From assembly GCF_010548145.1 (NCBI RefSeq), contig NZ_JAAGLN010000005.1, forward strand, positions 1 to 64,000: 64,000 nucleotides of DNA. The letters are read 5' to 3'. The first letter of the stretch is position 1, and each line of letters begins with the position of its first letter. Below the pieces are notes generated by a model that saw nothing but the letters and a program-made list of their open reading frames with translations, searched no databases and was not told the DNA's origin. The translations under genes were made by a program, and so were the position numbers. Origin of the DNA: Streptomyces sp. SID10853. GTDB lineage: Bacteria; Actinomycetota; Actinomycetes; Streptomycetales; Streptomycetaceae. Positions 32,038-41,223 of the stretch are shown one piece after another.

Positions 32038-33498
32038 GTGGCCGTGACCGAAACCGCACCGTCGGCGGTGACGACAGCGCATGCGGGGATCCTGCGCCGG
32101 CAGTCGATGCGTGAATCCGCGGCCCGCACCTACGCGCGGTCGCTGCCGATCGTTCCGGTACGCGCCCGCGGGCTGACCATCGAGGGTGCGGACGGGCGCC
32201 GCTATCTCGACTGCCTGTCCGGGGCGGGGACCCTGGCGCTCGGGCACAACCATCCGGTCGTCCTCGAAGCGATCAAGAAGGTGATCGACTCGGGAGCGCC
32301 CCTGCAGGTGCTGGATCTCGCAACGCCGGTCAAGGACGCTTTCATCACAGAGCTGTTCGAGACACTGCCGCGCGCCTTCGCGGACCGAGCCCGGGTTCGG
32401 TTCTGCGGTCCGGCCGGTACGGACGCGGTGGAAGCGGCTCTCAAGCTCGTCCGCACAGCCACCGGCCGCAGCGGGATCCTCGCCTTCACCGGTGCCTGCC
32501 ACGGTATGACGGCCGGTGCGCTTGCGGTGTCCGGCGGAGCCCGCGATGCGCGGGTGACCCGGCTTCCGTATCCGCAGGACTACCGCTCCCCGTTCGGCGT
32601 CGGCGGCGCCCTCGGCTCGGAGCTCGCCGCTGACTGGACCGAGAATCTGCTCGACGATCCCAGGAGCGGAGCCGTGCAGCCGGCCGGGATGATCCTCGAA
32701 CCGGTGCAGGGCGAGGGCGGGGTGATCCCCGGACCGGACAGCTGGATGCGCCGGATGCGGAAGATCACCGCCGACCGGTCCATTCCGCTCATCGCGGACG
32801 AGGTACAGACCGGGGTCGGCCGCACCGGTGCCTTCTGGGCCGTCGAGCACAGCGGAATCGTGCCCGACGTGATGGTGATGTCCAAGGCCATCGGCGGTTC
32901 CCTCCCGCTCGCTGTCATCGTCTACCGCTCGGAACTGGACTGCTGGGAGCCCGGAGCCCACGCGGGTACCTTCCGCGGCAATCAGCTCGCCATGGCCGCC
33001 GGTGCCGCGACCCTCGCCCATGTCCGTGAGAACCGCCTGGCCGAGCGAGCAGCCGACCTGGGCGCGCGAATGATCGCCAGGCTGCGGGGTCTGGCCGCCG
33101 ACCACCCGGTCATCGGGGACGTCCGCGGCCGGGGCCTGATGATCGGCCTGGAGTTCGTCGACCCGGAAACCGCCGGTAGGACCAAATCCGCCGAAGCCAT
33201 AGAGGCCCTGGAGGCCACCGAAGCCACCGAGGCCGCAGGCGTCGCGCATCCCCCGGGCCCCGGCGCCGCGGGCCCCTCGCCTGCTGACCACGTGGTCGCG
33301 GCCGCCGTGCAGCGGGAGTGTCTGGCCAGGGGGCTCATTGTCGAACTCGGCGGCCGTCACACAAGCGTCGTGCGGCTGCTGCCTCCCCTCACCCTCACCG
33401 ACGAGCAGGCGGAGGCGGTTCTGGACCGGCTGGCCGATGCCCTGTCCGCCGCCGAACGCGCCATCCATGGCCGTCGTGAAAAACGTGTCCCGCACTGA
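32038..33498 (+). CDS. Class III aminotransferase, diaminobutyrate-forming type (siderophore operon)
   Basis: A 486-residue PLP aminotransferase related to 2,4-diaminobutyrate-2-oxoglutarate transaminases. MRESAARTYARSLPIVPVRARGLTIEGADGRRYLDCLSGAGTLALGHNHP is the diagnostic opening of that group. GPAGTDAVEAALKLVRTATG, IADEVQTGVGRTGAFWA and the PLP lysine in VMSKAIGGSLPLAV complete the site. Residues ~383-415 are a Glu/Ala/Thr-Pro/Gly low-complexity insert (EALEATEATEAAG). It starts at GTG 32038 and leads the operon; it probably makes L-2,4-diaminobutyrate from aspartate semialdehyde for siderophore assembly. The usual partner decarboxylase is not present. Confidence 0.87.
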   Translation: MAVTETAPSAVTTAHAGILRRQSMRESAARTYARSLPIVPVRARGLTIEGADGRRYLDCLSGAGTLALGHNHPVVLEAIKKVIDSGAPLQVLDLATPVKDAFITELFETLPRAFADRARVRFCGPAGTDAVEAALKLVRTATGRSGILAFTGACHGMTAGALAVSGGARDARVTRLPYPQDYRSPFGVGGALGSELAADWTENLLDDPRSGAVQPAGMILEPVQGEGGVIPGPDSWMRRMRKITADRSIPLIADEVQTGVGRTGAFWAVEHSGIVPDVMVMSKAIGGSLPLAVIVYRSELDCWEPGAHAGTFRGNQLAMAAGAATLAHVRENRLAERAADLGARMIARLRGLAADHPVIGDVRGRGLMIGLEFVDPETAGRTKSAEAIEALEATEATEAAGVAHPPGPGAAGPSPADHVVAAAVQRECLARGLIVELGGRHTSVVRLLPPLTLTDEQAEAVLDRLADALSAAERAIHGRREKRVPH

Positions 33499-33541
33499 AG
33501 CCACCTCCCCCCATTCCCCCCGGCCGCGCAAGGAAGCACCC

Positions 33542-35485
33542 GTGAACCCCACGCCCGACCCCGATGCCCCCGAGACCGGTGACCCCGCAGTCCCCAACAG
33601 CCGTGCGGCAGGTCCGCTGTCGGCCCACCCGTCCCGGGCCGACGCCCTCACCGTCGGCCCGGTGTCGACCGGTTCGCTCTCGGCCGGCCCGGAAACGGTG
33701 CCGCGCCAGATGAGGGCGGACCGTACCCCGGACGGTCACCCGGCACCCGGTCTCTTCGAGGACCCCGTCGACGCACCCGATCCCAGCGCGGCCGCCGAAG
33801 CCGCGGCCGTGGAGAACCTGCTCCGCTGCTGGGTGCGGGAGAAGAACCTGTCCGCGCCCACCGGGCGCACCCTGCGCATCCCCCTGAACGCCAGTGGTAT
33901 CGCGCTGCTCGTCCCTGTCCTGTACTGGTCGGTCACCGGCTGGCACCGGTTCGGCAAGCCGGTGATCGAGGGCGGATCGATCGGCGCACCACGCGCCGAC
34001 GCCGTCACCGTCGCCGCTCTGCTCGGCAGGGAGGCCGGACAGAGCGACAGCACCGAACTCGTCGGCAGGGTCGCCGACTCGGTGAACCGGACCGCCGTCT
34101 TCATCACGGAGCGCCGCCGGAGCCCCGAGCCGTCCAGTGAGGCGGACCCCTTCCTCACCGCCGAGCAGTCTCTCCTGCTCGGCCACCCGCTGCACCCCAC
34201 ACCGAAGAGCCGCGAGGGTCTCTCGGACGCCGAATTCAGCCTGTACTCTCCCGAGTTGCACGGCTCCTTCGCCCTGCACTGGATGGCAGTCGACCGGTCC
34301 GTACTCGCGCAGGACTCGGCGTGGACCGAGGGAGGACGCACCCTGCCCGCCGCCCGGCTGACCGCCCGGCTCTCGGGCGGTGTCCAGCACCCCGACAACA
34401 CGGCCCTGCTGCCGCTCCACCCCTGGCAGGCCCGGGACCTGGCCCACCGGCCCGCGGTGGCCTCCCTCCTCGACGCGGGCCTGCTGCACGACCTCGGCCG
34501 GCACGGCGACCGCTGGTATCCCACCTCGTCCGTACGCACCGTCCACAGGCCGGGCGGCGAAGCGATGCTGAAGCTGTCCCTGAGGGTCCGCATCACCAAC
34601 TCCCGCCGGGAGAACCTCCGCAAAGAACTCCACCGCGGGGTGGAGGTCCACCGGGTCCTGCGCAGCGGCCTCGGCGGGGAATGGCAGGCGGCCCACCCCG
34701 GCTTCGACATCATCCGTGATCCGGCCTGGCTGGCCGTGAACACCCCTGAGGGCGAACCGCTTCCCGGCTTCGATGTCGTCCTGCGCCACAATCCGTTCGG
34801 TGTCAACGACGACGCCGTCTGCGTCGCCGGTCTCACCGCGGTCCACCCCCGCCCCGGCGCAGCCGCCATGCGTTCGCGTCTCGCCGACATCGTGACCGCG
34901 CTCGCAGCCAGGACCGGGCGGTCCACCGGAGCTGTCGCCACCGAGTGGTTCCTGCGCTATCTCGACCACGTCGTACGCCCGGTGCTGTGGCTGGACGGCA
35001 CCGCGGGCATCGCACTCGAAGCCCATCAGCAGAACACCATCGTCATCCTCGGCCCCGGAGGCTGGCCCGTCGGCGGCCGCTACCGCGACAACCAGGGCTA
35101 CTACTTCCGGGAGTCCCACCGCACTGCGCTGGAGAAGCGCCTTCCCGGCATCGGGGCCGTCAGCGACACATTCGTGGCCGACGACGTCACCGACGAACGC
35201 TTCGCCTACTACCTCGCCATCAACAACGTCTTCGGACTGATCGGCGCTTTCGGCTCCCAGCAACTCGCCGACGAGCGGCTGCTGATCGCGGCCTTTCGGC
35301 AGTTCCTCGCCCGGGCGACCGCACTCGGTTCTCCTTTGCCCGCTCAACTTCTGGACACCCCCGTCCTGCGTACCAAAGCCAACCTGCTGACCCGGCTCCA
35401 CGGGCTCGACGAACTCGTCGGTCCGGTCGACACCCAGTCCGTATACGTCCGTCTCTCCAACCCCCTTCACCCCACTGGGGCATGA
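33542..35485 (+). CDS. IucA/IucC family siderophore synthetase (first)
   Basis: A 647-residue NRPS-independent siderophore (NIS) synthetase that joins a carboxylate such as citrate to an amine or hydroxylamine through an adenylate. GTG 33542 has AAGGA upstream; the first ~110 residues are low-complexity. The IucA/C fold then runs from PTGRTLRIPLNASGIALL, with the HPWQARD motif, KLSLRVRITNSRRENLRKELHRGVEVHRVL, and EAHQQNT plus DNQGYYFRESH towards the end. It lies 43 bases after the aminotransferase. Class within the NIS family was not resolved. Confidence 0.88.
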   Translation: MNPTPDPDAPETGDPAVPNSRAAGPLSAHPSRADALTVGPVSTGSLSAGPETVPRQMRADRTPDGHPAPGLFEDPVDAPDPSAAAEAAAVENLLRCWVREKNLSAPTGRTLRIPLNASGIALLVPVLYWSVTGWHRFGKPVIEGGSIGAPRADAVTVAALLGREAGQSDSTELVGRVADSVNRTAVFITERRRSPEPSSEADPFLTAEQSLLLGHPLHPTPKSREGLSDAEFSLYSPELHGSFALHWMAVDRSVLAQDSAWTEGGRTLPAARLTARLSGGVQHPDNTALLPLHPWQARDLAHRPAVASLLDAGLLHDLGRHGDRWYPTSSVRTVHRPGGEAMLKLSLRVRITNSRRENLRKELHRGVEVHRVLRSGLGGEWQAAHPGFDIIRDPAWLAVNTPEGEPLPGFDVVLRHNPFGVNDDAVCVAGLTAVHPRPGAAAMRSRLADIVTALAARTGRSTGAVATEWFLRYLDHVVRPVLWLDGTAGIALEAHQQNTIVILGPGGWPVGGRYRDNQGYYFRESHRTALEKRLPGIGAVSDTFVADDVTDERFAYYLAINNVFGLIGAFGSQQLADERLLIAAFRQFLARATALGSPLPAQLLDTPVLRTKANLLTRLHGLDELVGPVDTQSVYVRLSNPLHPTGA

Positions 35486-35523
35486 CCCGACCGATAGCTG
35501 AGCAGAGAAAGAGGAGCGTGGCC

Positions 35524-36252
35524 GTGCCCTCCACGGATGCGAGCACCGACACCGGGTCAGAACCTGTCCCGCGGACCGACGACGGGGCCGAGGACACCCT
35601 CGATCTGCAGCTGCCCGAGGATCTGCTGTCGCTGCTGCGCACCGGGGACCCGTGGCCCGTCGACCCCAGCCCCCCGGGAGGCGAGCTGTTGGACGGCCCC
35701 GGTGCCTGGAAGCCCGTCTCCACCCCGGTAGGCGTCTTCCAGCTCGTGCCCGTGGACATCGAACGCGACCTCTCTCTCCTCAGCCACTGGATGAACGACC
35801 CCGCCGTCGCCGCCTTCTGGGAACTCTCGGGCCCCGAGTCCGTCACCCGCGCGCACCTGCGTCCCCAGCTGGACGGCGACGGCCGGAGCGTCCCCTGCCT
35901 CGGAGTGCTCCAAGGCACCCCGATGAGCTACTGGGAGATCTACCGCGCCGACCTCGATCCGCTCGCCCGGCACTATCCGGCCCGCCCCCACGACACCGGT
36001 CTGCACCTGCTGATCGGTGGCGTCGCCGACCGCGGGCGAGGCACCGGCACCACCCTGCTGCGTACCGTTTCCGACCTCGTACTGGACAACCGCCCCCAAT
36101 GCCCCCGGGTCGTGGCCGAGCCCGACCTGCGCAACACCCCTTCCGTATCGGCCTTTCTCGGCGCTGGATTCCGCTATGCGGCCGAAGTCGACCTCCCCGA
36201 CAAACGGGCGGCCCTGATGATCCGCGACCGCGCCTTCCGCGACCTGATGTGA
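35524..36252 (+). CDS. GNAT acyltransferase of siderophore type (IucB-like)
   Basis: A roughly 242-residue acetyl/acyltransferase. The C-terminal half is the siderophore GNAT fold: LSHWMNDPAVAAFWELSGPESVTRAHLRPQL, VLQGTPMSYWEIYRADLDPLARHYPARPHDTGLHLLIGGVADRGRGTGTTLLRTVSDLVL and RVVAEPDLRNTPSVSAFLGAGFRYAAEVDLPDKRAALM. In aerobactin-like pathways such enzymes acylate an N-hydroxylated diamine. The start is uncertain: ATG 35482 overlaps the preceding stop (ATGA), but GAGGAG at 35511-35516 fits GTG 35524 best. Confidence 0.82.
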   Translation: MPSTDASTDTGSEPVPRTDDGAEDTLDLQLPEDLLSLLRTGDPWPVDPSPPGGELLDGPGAWKPVSTPVGVFQLVPVDIERDLSLLSHWMNDPAVAAFWELSGPESVTRAHLRPQLDGDGRSVPCLGVLQGTPMSYWEIYRADLDPLARHYPARPHDTGLHLLIGGVADRGRGTGTTLLRTVSDLVLDNRPQCPRVVAEPDLRNTPSVSAFLGAGFRYAAEVDLPDKRAALMIRDRAFRDLM

Positions 36253-36377
36253 ACAGCTCCCGACGACCACCCGCAGCGAAAACACCCCGTGCTCCTGTCC
36301 GTACATCCCTGCCCCTGACGACCTGCTGCTTTTGATACACCGCCCGCCCCGAATCGGTTCCACCCCGAGGAGTCCCC

Positions 36378-38183
36378 GTGCTGAACCCGTCTGCTGGCTT
36401 CGACTCCGAAGCAGAACCGAAGCTGCTCGCCCCCGCCGAGCTGAACCCCGAGAACTGGGACCGCGCGGCCCGCCGCCTTCTCGCCAAGATGCTCAGCGCC
36501 TTCGCCTACGAGGAGATCGTCGAGCCGGTGGCGCGGACCGGCGGTCATCACACGCTCACGCTCGACGACGACCTGCCGCTGACCTTCCGGGCCCGGCGTG
36601 GCGCCTACGGGCACTGGCACATCGACCCCGACACCATCGCGCTCCAGGGCGAACCCTTCAGCGACCCGCTCCGCTTCCTCGTCCTGGCCCGCAGGCTCCT
36701 CGAACTGGACGGAGCGACGCTCGGGCACCTGGTCCGTGAGCTCACCACCACTCTCGCCGCCGACGCGCGCATCGACCACACCGCGCTCTCCGCCGCCGAA
36801 CTCGCCGAACTCGACTACGCGCAGCTGGAAGGCCATCAGACCGGCCACCCGTGGCTCGTTCTCAACAAGGGCCGGATCGGATTCTCGGCCGCCGACGCCG
36901 CCCGCTGGACCCCCGAGTCCCGCAGGCCCGCCCGGCTGCCGTGGATCGCGGTCAGCACGGACCTCGCGCAGTACCGGGGCGTCACCGGGCTCGCCACGCC
37001 CGACCGGCTCTACCGGCGGGAACTCGACGCCGGCGTCCGGGAGTCCTTCGCCGCCGAGTTAAGGGCCCGTGGGCTGGACCCGGACGGATATCTCTACCTC
37101 CCCGTGCACCCCTGGCAGTGGGACGAAGTGATCCTCCCCCTCTATGCGCCGGCCATCGCCCACCACCGGATCGTCCCACTCCACGCCGATACCGATCCCC
37201 GTCTGCCGCAGCAGTCCATCCGCACCTTCCTCAACCTGGCACACCCCGAGCGGCACACCGTGAAACTGCCGCTGTCCATCCTCAACACCCTGGTCTGGCG
37301 CGGTCTCCCCACCGAGCGCACGCTCGCCGCTCCGGCCGTCACCGCCTGGGTCCAGGGGCTGCGGGACAGCGACGCGTTCCTGCGCGACGAGTGCGGGGTC
37401 ATCCTGCTGGGAGAAGTCGCGTCCGTCGCGGTGGAGCACCCGCTGTACGACCAGCTCCCCGAAGTCCCGTACCAGTACCGGGAACTCCTCGGCGCCATCT
37501 GGCGTGAGCCGCTCGGCGTGCAGCTGGCCGCCGGTGAGGGGGCCCGTACGCTCGCCTCCCTGCTGCACACCGACGTCCAGGGACGCTCCTTCACCGCGGA
37601 GCTCGTCGCCAGGTCGGGACTCGCACCCACCGTCTGGCTCGGGCGGCTCTTCGCCGCGCTGCTTCCTCCGCTGCTGCGCTTCCTCTACCGCTACGGCACG
37701 GTCTTCTCCCCGCACGGTGAGAACGCCATCGTCGTCTTCGACAGCCACGATGTCCCGGTCCGGCTGGCGATCAAGGACTTCGTCGACGACGTCAACATCA
37801 GCGCCGAGCCGCTCCCGGAGCACGACGCGATGCCCGACGATGTCCGGGACGTCCTGCTGACCGAGGAACCGGCCTTCCTGACGCAGTTCATCCACTCCGG
37901 ACTCTTCATCGGGGTGTTCCGGTACCTCGCGCCCCTCTGCGAAGATCAACTAGGAGTGCCGGAGGCTGAATTCTGGCGGCTGGTACGTGCTGAGATCCTC
38001 CGCCATCAAGCCCGCTTCCCCGAGCTGAAGGAACGCTACGAGACCTTCGACCTGCTGACCGCGCGGATCGAGCGGCTCTGTCTGAACCGCAACCGGCTCC
38101 ACCTCGACGGCTACCGCGACCGTCCGAACCGGCCGCACGCCGCCGTGCACGGGACGGTCGCCAACCCTCTGCACGAGGTGTGA
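36378..38183 (+). CDS. IucA/IucC family siderophore synthetase (second), with a TTA codon
   Basis: A 601-residue NIS synthetase. GTG 36378 has GAGGAG upstream. Motifs: GGHHTLTLDDDLPLTFRARRGAYGHWHID, GHPWLVLNKGRIGFS, YLYLPVHPWQWDEVILPLYAPAIAHHRIVPL, KLPLSILNTLVWRGLPTERT, and the catalytic-core SPHGENAIVVF with IKDFVDDVNISAEPLPEHD. It is the last gene of the operon. Leu codon TTA at 37059-37061 (in AAELRARG) is the only TTA I found among the genes of this window, so translation would need the bldA tRNA. The stop lies seven bases before the promoter of the helicase gene. Confidence 0.9.
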   Translation: MLNPSAGFDSEAEPKLLAPAELNPENWDRAARRLLAKMLSAFAYEEIVEPVARTGGHHTLTLDDDLPLTFRARRGAYGHWHIDPDTIALQGEPFSDPLRFLVLARRLLELDGATLGHLVRELTTTLAADARIDHTALSAAELAELDYAQLEGHQTGHPWLVLNKGRIGFSAADAARWTPESRRPARLPWIAVSTDLAQYRGVTGLATPDRLYRRELDAGVRESFAAELRARGLDPDGYLYLPVHPWQWDEVILPLYAPAIAHHRIVPLHADTDPRLPQQSIRTFLNLAHPERHTVKLPLSILNTLVWRGLPTERTLAAPAVTAWVQGLRDSDAFLRDECGVILLGEVASVAVEHPLYDQLPEVPYQYRELLGAIWREPLGVQLAAGEGARTLASLLHTDVQGRSFTAELVARSGLAPTVWLGRLFAALLPPLLRFLYRYGTVFSPHGENAIVVFDSHDVPVRLAIKDFVDDVNISAEPLPEHDAMPDDVRDVLLTEEPAFLTQFIHSGLFIGVFRYLAPLCEDQLGVPEAEFWRLVRAEILRHQARFPELKERYETFDLLTARIERLCLNRNRLHLDGYRDRPNRPHAAVHGTVANPLHEV

Positions 38184-38189
38184 CCCCGA

Positions 38190-38212
38190 TTGTCAGTGCT
38201 GCACCGTAGGGT
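38190..38212 (+). promoter_or_regulatory. RecA-NDp/PafBC-type promoter of the DinG-like helicase
   Basis: TTGTCAGTG (38190-38198), an 8-base spacer and TAGGGT (38207-38212) match the consensus completely. The predicted start of transcription is about three bases before the ATG at 38222, so the mRNA is nearly leaderless. Confidence 0.87.
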
Positions 38213-38221
38213 GGTTCCGCT

Positions 38222-40192
38222 ATGACGAAGCCCTCCCTCCCCGAGCTCCTGCACGCCGCCGTCACCGCTGTGGGCGGTACGGAGCGGCCCGGCCAGGTCA
38301 CCATGGCCGAGGCTGTTGCCGAAGCCGTTGACGACAACGCCCACCTGCTGGTCCAGGCCGGCACCGGTACCGGAAAGTCGCTGGGGTATCTGGTCCCCGC
38401 GCTGGCCCACGGTGAGCGCGTCGTGGTGGCCACCGCGACGCTCGCACTCCAGCGGCAGCTCGTGGAGCGGGACCTCCCGCGTACGGTCGAAGCCCTGCAC
38501 CCACTGCTGCGGCGGCGGCCTCAGTTCGCCATGCTGAAGGGGCGGTCGAACTACCTGTGTCTGCACCGCCTCCATGAGGGCGTGCCGCAGGAAGAGGACG
38601 ACGGGCTGTTCGACCAGTTCGAGGCGGCTGCGCCCACCAGCAAGCTCGGCCAGGACCTGCTGCGTATGCGGGACTGGGCGGACGAGACGGAGACGGGCGA
38701 CCGTGACGATCTCACTCCGGGCGTCTCCGACCGTGCCTGGGGCCAGATCTCGGTCTCCTCGCGGGAATGTCTCGGGGCGAGCAAATGCGCCTACGGCGCC
38801 GAGTGCTTCGCCGAGGCGGCGCGCGAGCGGGCCAAGCTCGCCGACGTCGTCGTGACCAACCACGCCCTGCTTGCCATCGACGCGATCGAGGGCGCGCCGG
38901 TCCTCCCGCAGCACGAGGTGCTGATCGTGGACGAGGCCCATGAGCTGGTCTCGCGGGTCACCGGAGTCGCCACGGGCGAGCTCACTCCGGGCCAGGTCAA
39001 CAGGGCTGTAAGGCGTGCTGCGAAGCTCGTCAACGAGAAAGCGGCGGACTCGCTCCAGACCGCTTCCGAGACCTTCGAACGGGTGATGGAGCTGGCGCTC
39101 CCCGGCCGGCTTGAGGAGATCCCGGAGGACCTCGGATATGCGCTGATGTCCCTGCGGGACGCGGCCCGAACGGTCATCTCGGCCATCGGCGCCACCCGGG
39201 ACAAGTCCGTGCAGGACGAGGACGTCGTACGGAAGCAGGCACTGGCGTCCGTCGAGTCCATCCACGATGTCGCCGAGCGGATCACTCTCGGATCGGAGTA
39301 CGACGTCGTCTGGTACGAGCGTCATGACCGTTTCGGCGCTTCGCTGCGGGTCGCTCCGCTCTCCGTTTCGGGGCTGCTCCGGGAGAAGCTCTTCGCCGAG
39401 CGCTCGGTGGTCCTCACCTCGGCGACGCTGAAATTCGGCGGCGATTTCAACGGGGTGGGTGCTTCGCTCGGACTCTCCCCCGAGGGCACGGAAGGGGAGG
39501 ACGCCCCGCAGTGGAAGGGCCTGGATGTCGGCTCGCCCTTCGACTATGCGAAGCAAGGCATTCTGTATGTCGCCAAACACCTCTCGGCACCTGGCCGGGA
39601 GGGATCGCGTACGGACATGCTGGACGAGCTCGCTGAACTGGTCGAGTCGGCGGGCGGCCGCACGCTCGGTCTCTTCTCGTCCATGAGGGCCGCGCAGGCA
39701 GCCGCCGAGGAGCTGCGCAGCAGGCAGGACAGGCGAGTGCTGCTCCAGGGCGAGGAGACACTCGGTGAGCTGATCAAGAATTTCGCGGCCGACCCGGAGA
39801 CCTGCCTCTTCGGAACGCTGTCGCTCTGGCAGGGAGTCGATGTGCCGGGGCCCAGCTGCCAGCTCGTGGTGATGGACCGTATTCCCTTCCCGCGCCCGGA
39901 CGACCCGCTGATGAGCGCGCGGCAGAAGGCGGTCGAGGAGGGCGGTGGCAATGGGTTCATGGCCGTTGCCGCGACGCATGCCGCTCTGCTCATGGCGCAG
40001 GGCGCCGGCCGGCTGGTCAGGGCAATGGGGGACCGCGGTGTCGTCGCGGTGCTGGATCCCCGGCTGGCCACCGCGCGCTACGGCAGCTATCTGAGGGCTT
40101 CGCTGCCCGACTTCTGGTTCACCACGGACCGTAATCAGGTCCGTCGGTCACTGGCCGCGATCGACGCGGTGGCCAAGGAGACCGGCCAGTAG
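38222..40192 (+). CDS. DinG/XPD-type ATP-dependent DNA helicase
   Basis: A 656-residue superfamily 2 helicase. Walker A is QAGTGTGKSLGYLVPAL, the DEAH box IVDEAHELVSRV, motif III/IV VVLTSATLKFGG, and motif VI region SLWQGVDVPGPSCQLVVMDRIPFPRPDDPL with AQGAGRLVRAMGDRGVVAVLDPR. Four cysteines near residues ~115-200 (NYLCLHR, RECLGASKCAYGAECFAEA) fit the iron-sulfur cluster of DinG/XPD. It should unwind damage-related structures such as R-loops or forks. The PafBC-type promoter 10 bases upstream indicates damage induction. It is convergent with lexA. Confidence 0.92.
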   Translation: MTKPSLPELLHAAVTAVGGTERPGQVTMAEAVAEAVDDNAHLLVQAGTGTGKSLGYLVPALAHGERVVVATATLALQRQLVERDLPRTVEALHPLLRRRPQFAMLKGRSNYLCLHRLHEGVPQEEDDGLFDQFEAAAPTSKLGQDLLRMRDWADETETGDRDDLTPGVSDRAWGQISVSSRECLGASKCAYGAECFAEAARERAKLADVVVTNHALLAIDAIEGAPVLPQHEVLIVDEAHELVSRVTGVATGELTPGQVNRAVRRAAKLVNEKAADSLQTASETFERVMELALPGRLEEIPEDLGYALMSLRDAARTVISAIGATRDKSVQDEDVVRKQALASVESIHDVAERITLGSEYDVVWYERHDRFGASLRVAPLSVSGLLREKLFAERSVVLTSATLKFGGDFNGVGASLGLSPEGTEGEDAPQWKGLDVGSPFDYAKQGILYVAKHLSAPGREGSRTDMLDELAELVESAGGRTLGLFSSMRAAQAAAEELRSRQDRRVLLQGEETLGELIKNFAADPETCLFGTLSLWQGVDVPGPSCQLVVMDRIPFPRPDDPLMSARQKAVEEGGGNGFMAVAATHAALLMAQGAGRLVRAMGDRGVVAVLDPRLATARYGSYLRASLPDFWFTTDRNQVRRSLAAIDAVAKETGQ

Positions 40193-40288
40193 TGGTCAGC
40201 AGCGGAATGGTCAGCAGCCGTCAGTAGGGTGCGCGGACCAGACGCGCGGGGAAAATGAGGTCCGGAGAAAGGGGTCCTCCGGAGAAAG

Positions 40289-40327
40289 CAGGGCCCCGGA
40301 ACCGGCGCAGTGAGTTCCGGAGCCCTG
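40289..40327. terminator. Shared terminator between helicase and lexA
   Basis: A 14-base arm (40289-40302) pairs with 40314-40327 with one mismatch and an 11-base loop, in the gap between the two convergent genes. Confidence 0.82.
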
Positions 40328-40346
40328 TCCAGGGCCGACGCGGTAC

Positions 40347-41141
40347 TCACACGCGTCGGAGCACAGCCACCACCTTGCCGAGGATGGTGGCTTCGTCACC
40401 GGGGATCGGCTGGTAGGCGGCATTGTGCGGCAGCAGCCAGACATGGCCGTCCTCGCGCTTGAAGCGCTTGACCGTGGCCTCGCCTTCCAGCATGGCCGCC
40501 ACGATGTCGCCGTTCTCCGCGACGGGCTGGCGGCGCACCGTGACCCAGTCGCCGTCACAGATGGCGGCCTCGATCATGGAGTCGCCCACGACCTTCAGGA
40601 CGAAGAGCTCGCCGTCGCCGACCAGCTGCCGGGGGAGCGGGAAGACGTCCTCGACCGACTCCTCGGCCAGGATCGGCCCACCGGCGGCGATCCGGCCGAC
40701 CAGCGGCACATACGACGCGGCGGGCTTGCCCGTGGTGTCGGTGGTCTGGGTGCTCGGCTGGTCCGAGCCCCTGACCTCGTACGCCCGGGGACGGTGCGGG
40801 TCCCGGCGCAGGAAGCCCTTGCGCTCCAGGGCCATGAGCTGATGGGCGACGGACGAGGTGCTGGACAGCCCGACCGCCTGACCGATCTCGCGCATCGACG
40901 GCGGATACCCACGCCGCTGCACGGAGTCCCTGATCACCTCGATCACCCGCCGCTGCCGGTCCGTGAGCCCTGAGCTGTCCGCCCGGATACCGGGAGGCCG
41001 TCCGGGCAGCGAGCGTGTGGGGCGCGGGGGCAGCTGGCCCTCCGGGTCCGTGGCTGCGTCATTCATGGCATGCACCGGCTCGAGTCGGTTCTGCGAACGG
41101 TCCTGGGCGGTGATGGTGGCGGTGTCTGCGGTCGTGGTCAC
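40347..41141 (-). CDS. lexA: SOS repressor LexA
   Basis: A 264-residue repressor of SOS genes. A ~55-residue disordered head precedes the winged-helix domain [64 protein letters not shown]. The self-cleavage site A153-G154 lies in [14 protein letters not shown], and the catalytic Ser ([14 protein letters not shown]) and Lys ([10 protein letters not shown]) follow. GTG 41141 has AGAGGGG eight bases upstream; the frame extends beyond but past the SOS box. Cleavage is stimulated by RecA, encoded 35 kb away. Its own SOS box is 69 bases upstream. Confidence 0.96.
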   Translation of the reverse strand: MTTTADTATITAQDRSQNRLEPVHAMNDAATDPEGQLPPRPTRSLPGRPPGIRADSSGLTDRQRRVIEVIRDSVQRRGYPPSMREIGQAVGLSSTSSVAHQLMALERKGFLRRDPHRPRAYEVRGSDQPSTQTTDTTGKPAASYVPLVGRIAAGGPILAEESVEDVFPLPRQLVGDGELFVLKVVGDSMIEAAICDGDWVTVRRQPVAENGDIVAAMLEGEATVKRFKREDGHVWLLPHNAAYQPIPGDEATILGKVVAVLRRV

Positions 41142-41209
41142 GTCGTCGGCCCCTCTCGAGATGTTCTCTCCCTGGTTGGACAACGGTAGTGGGTTTCGAA
41201 AGGTTGCGC

Positions 41210-41223
41210 CAAACACACGTTCG
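41210..41223 (-). promoter_or_regulatory. LexA (SOS) box upstream of lexA
   Basis: Read on the minus strand, CGAAC-GTGT-GTTTG fits CGAAC-N4-GTTYG fully, including the RNRY centre of the Bacillus-type box. It lies over a TTGGCG -35-like element whose -10 would be TACCGT, giving autorepression of lexA. Confidence 0.8.

Noticed and set aside
30493-33651. Very long minus-strand reading frame continuing upstream of the second protease
   Set aside because: Beyond 31713 it lies antisense to the aminotransferase gene, has no family resemblance, and the signal peptide of the protease starts at 31713. It is a GC-rich shadow.
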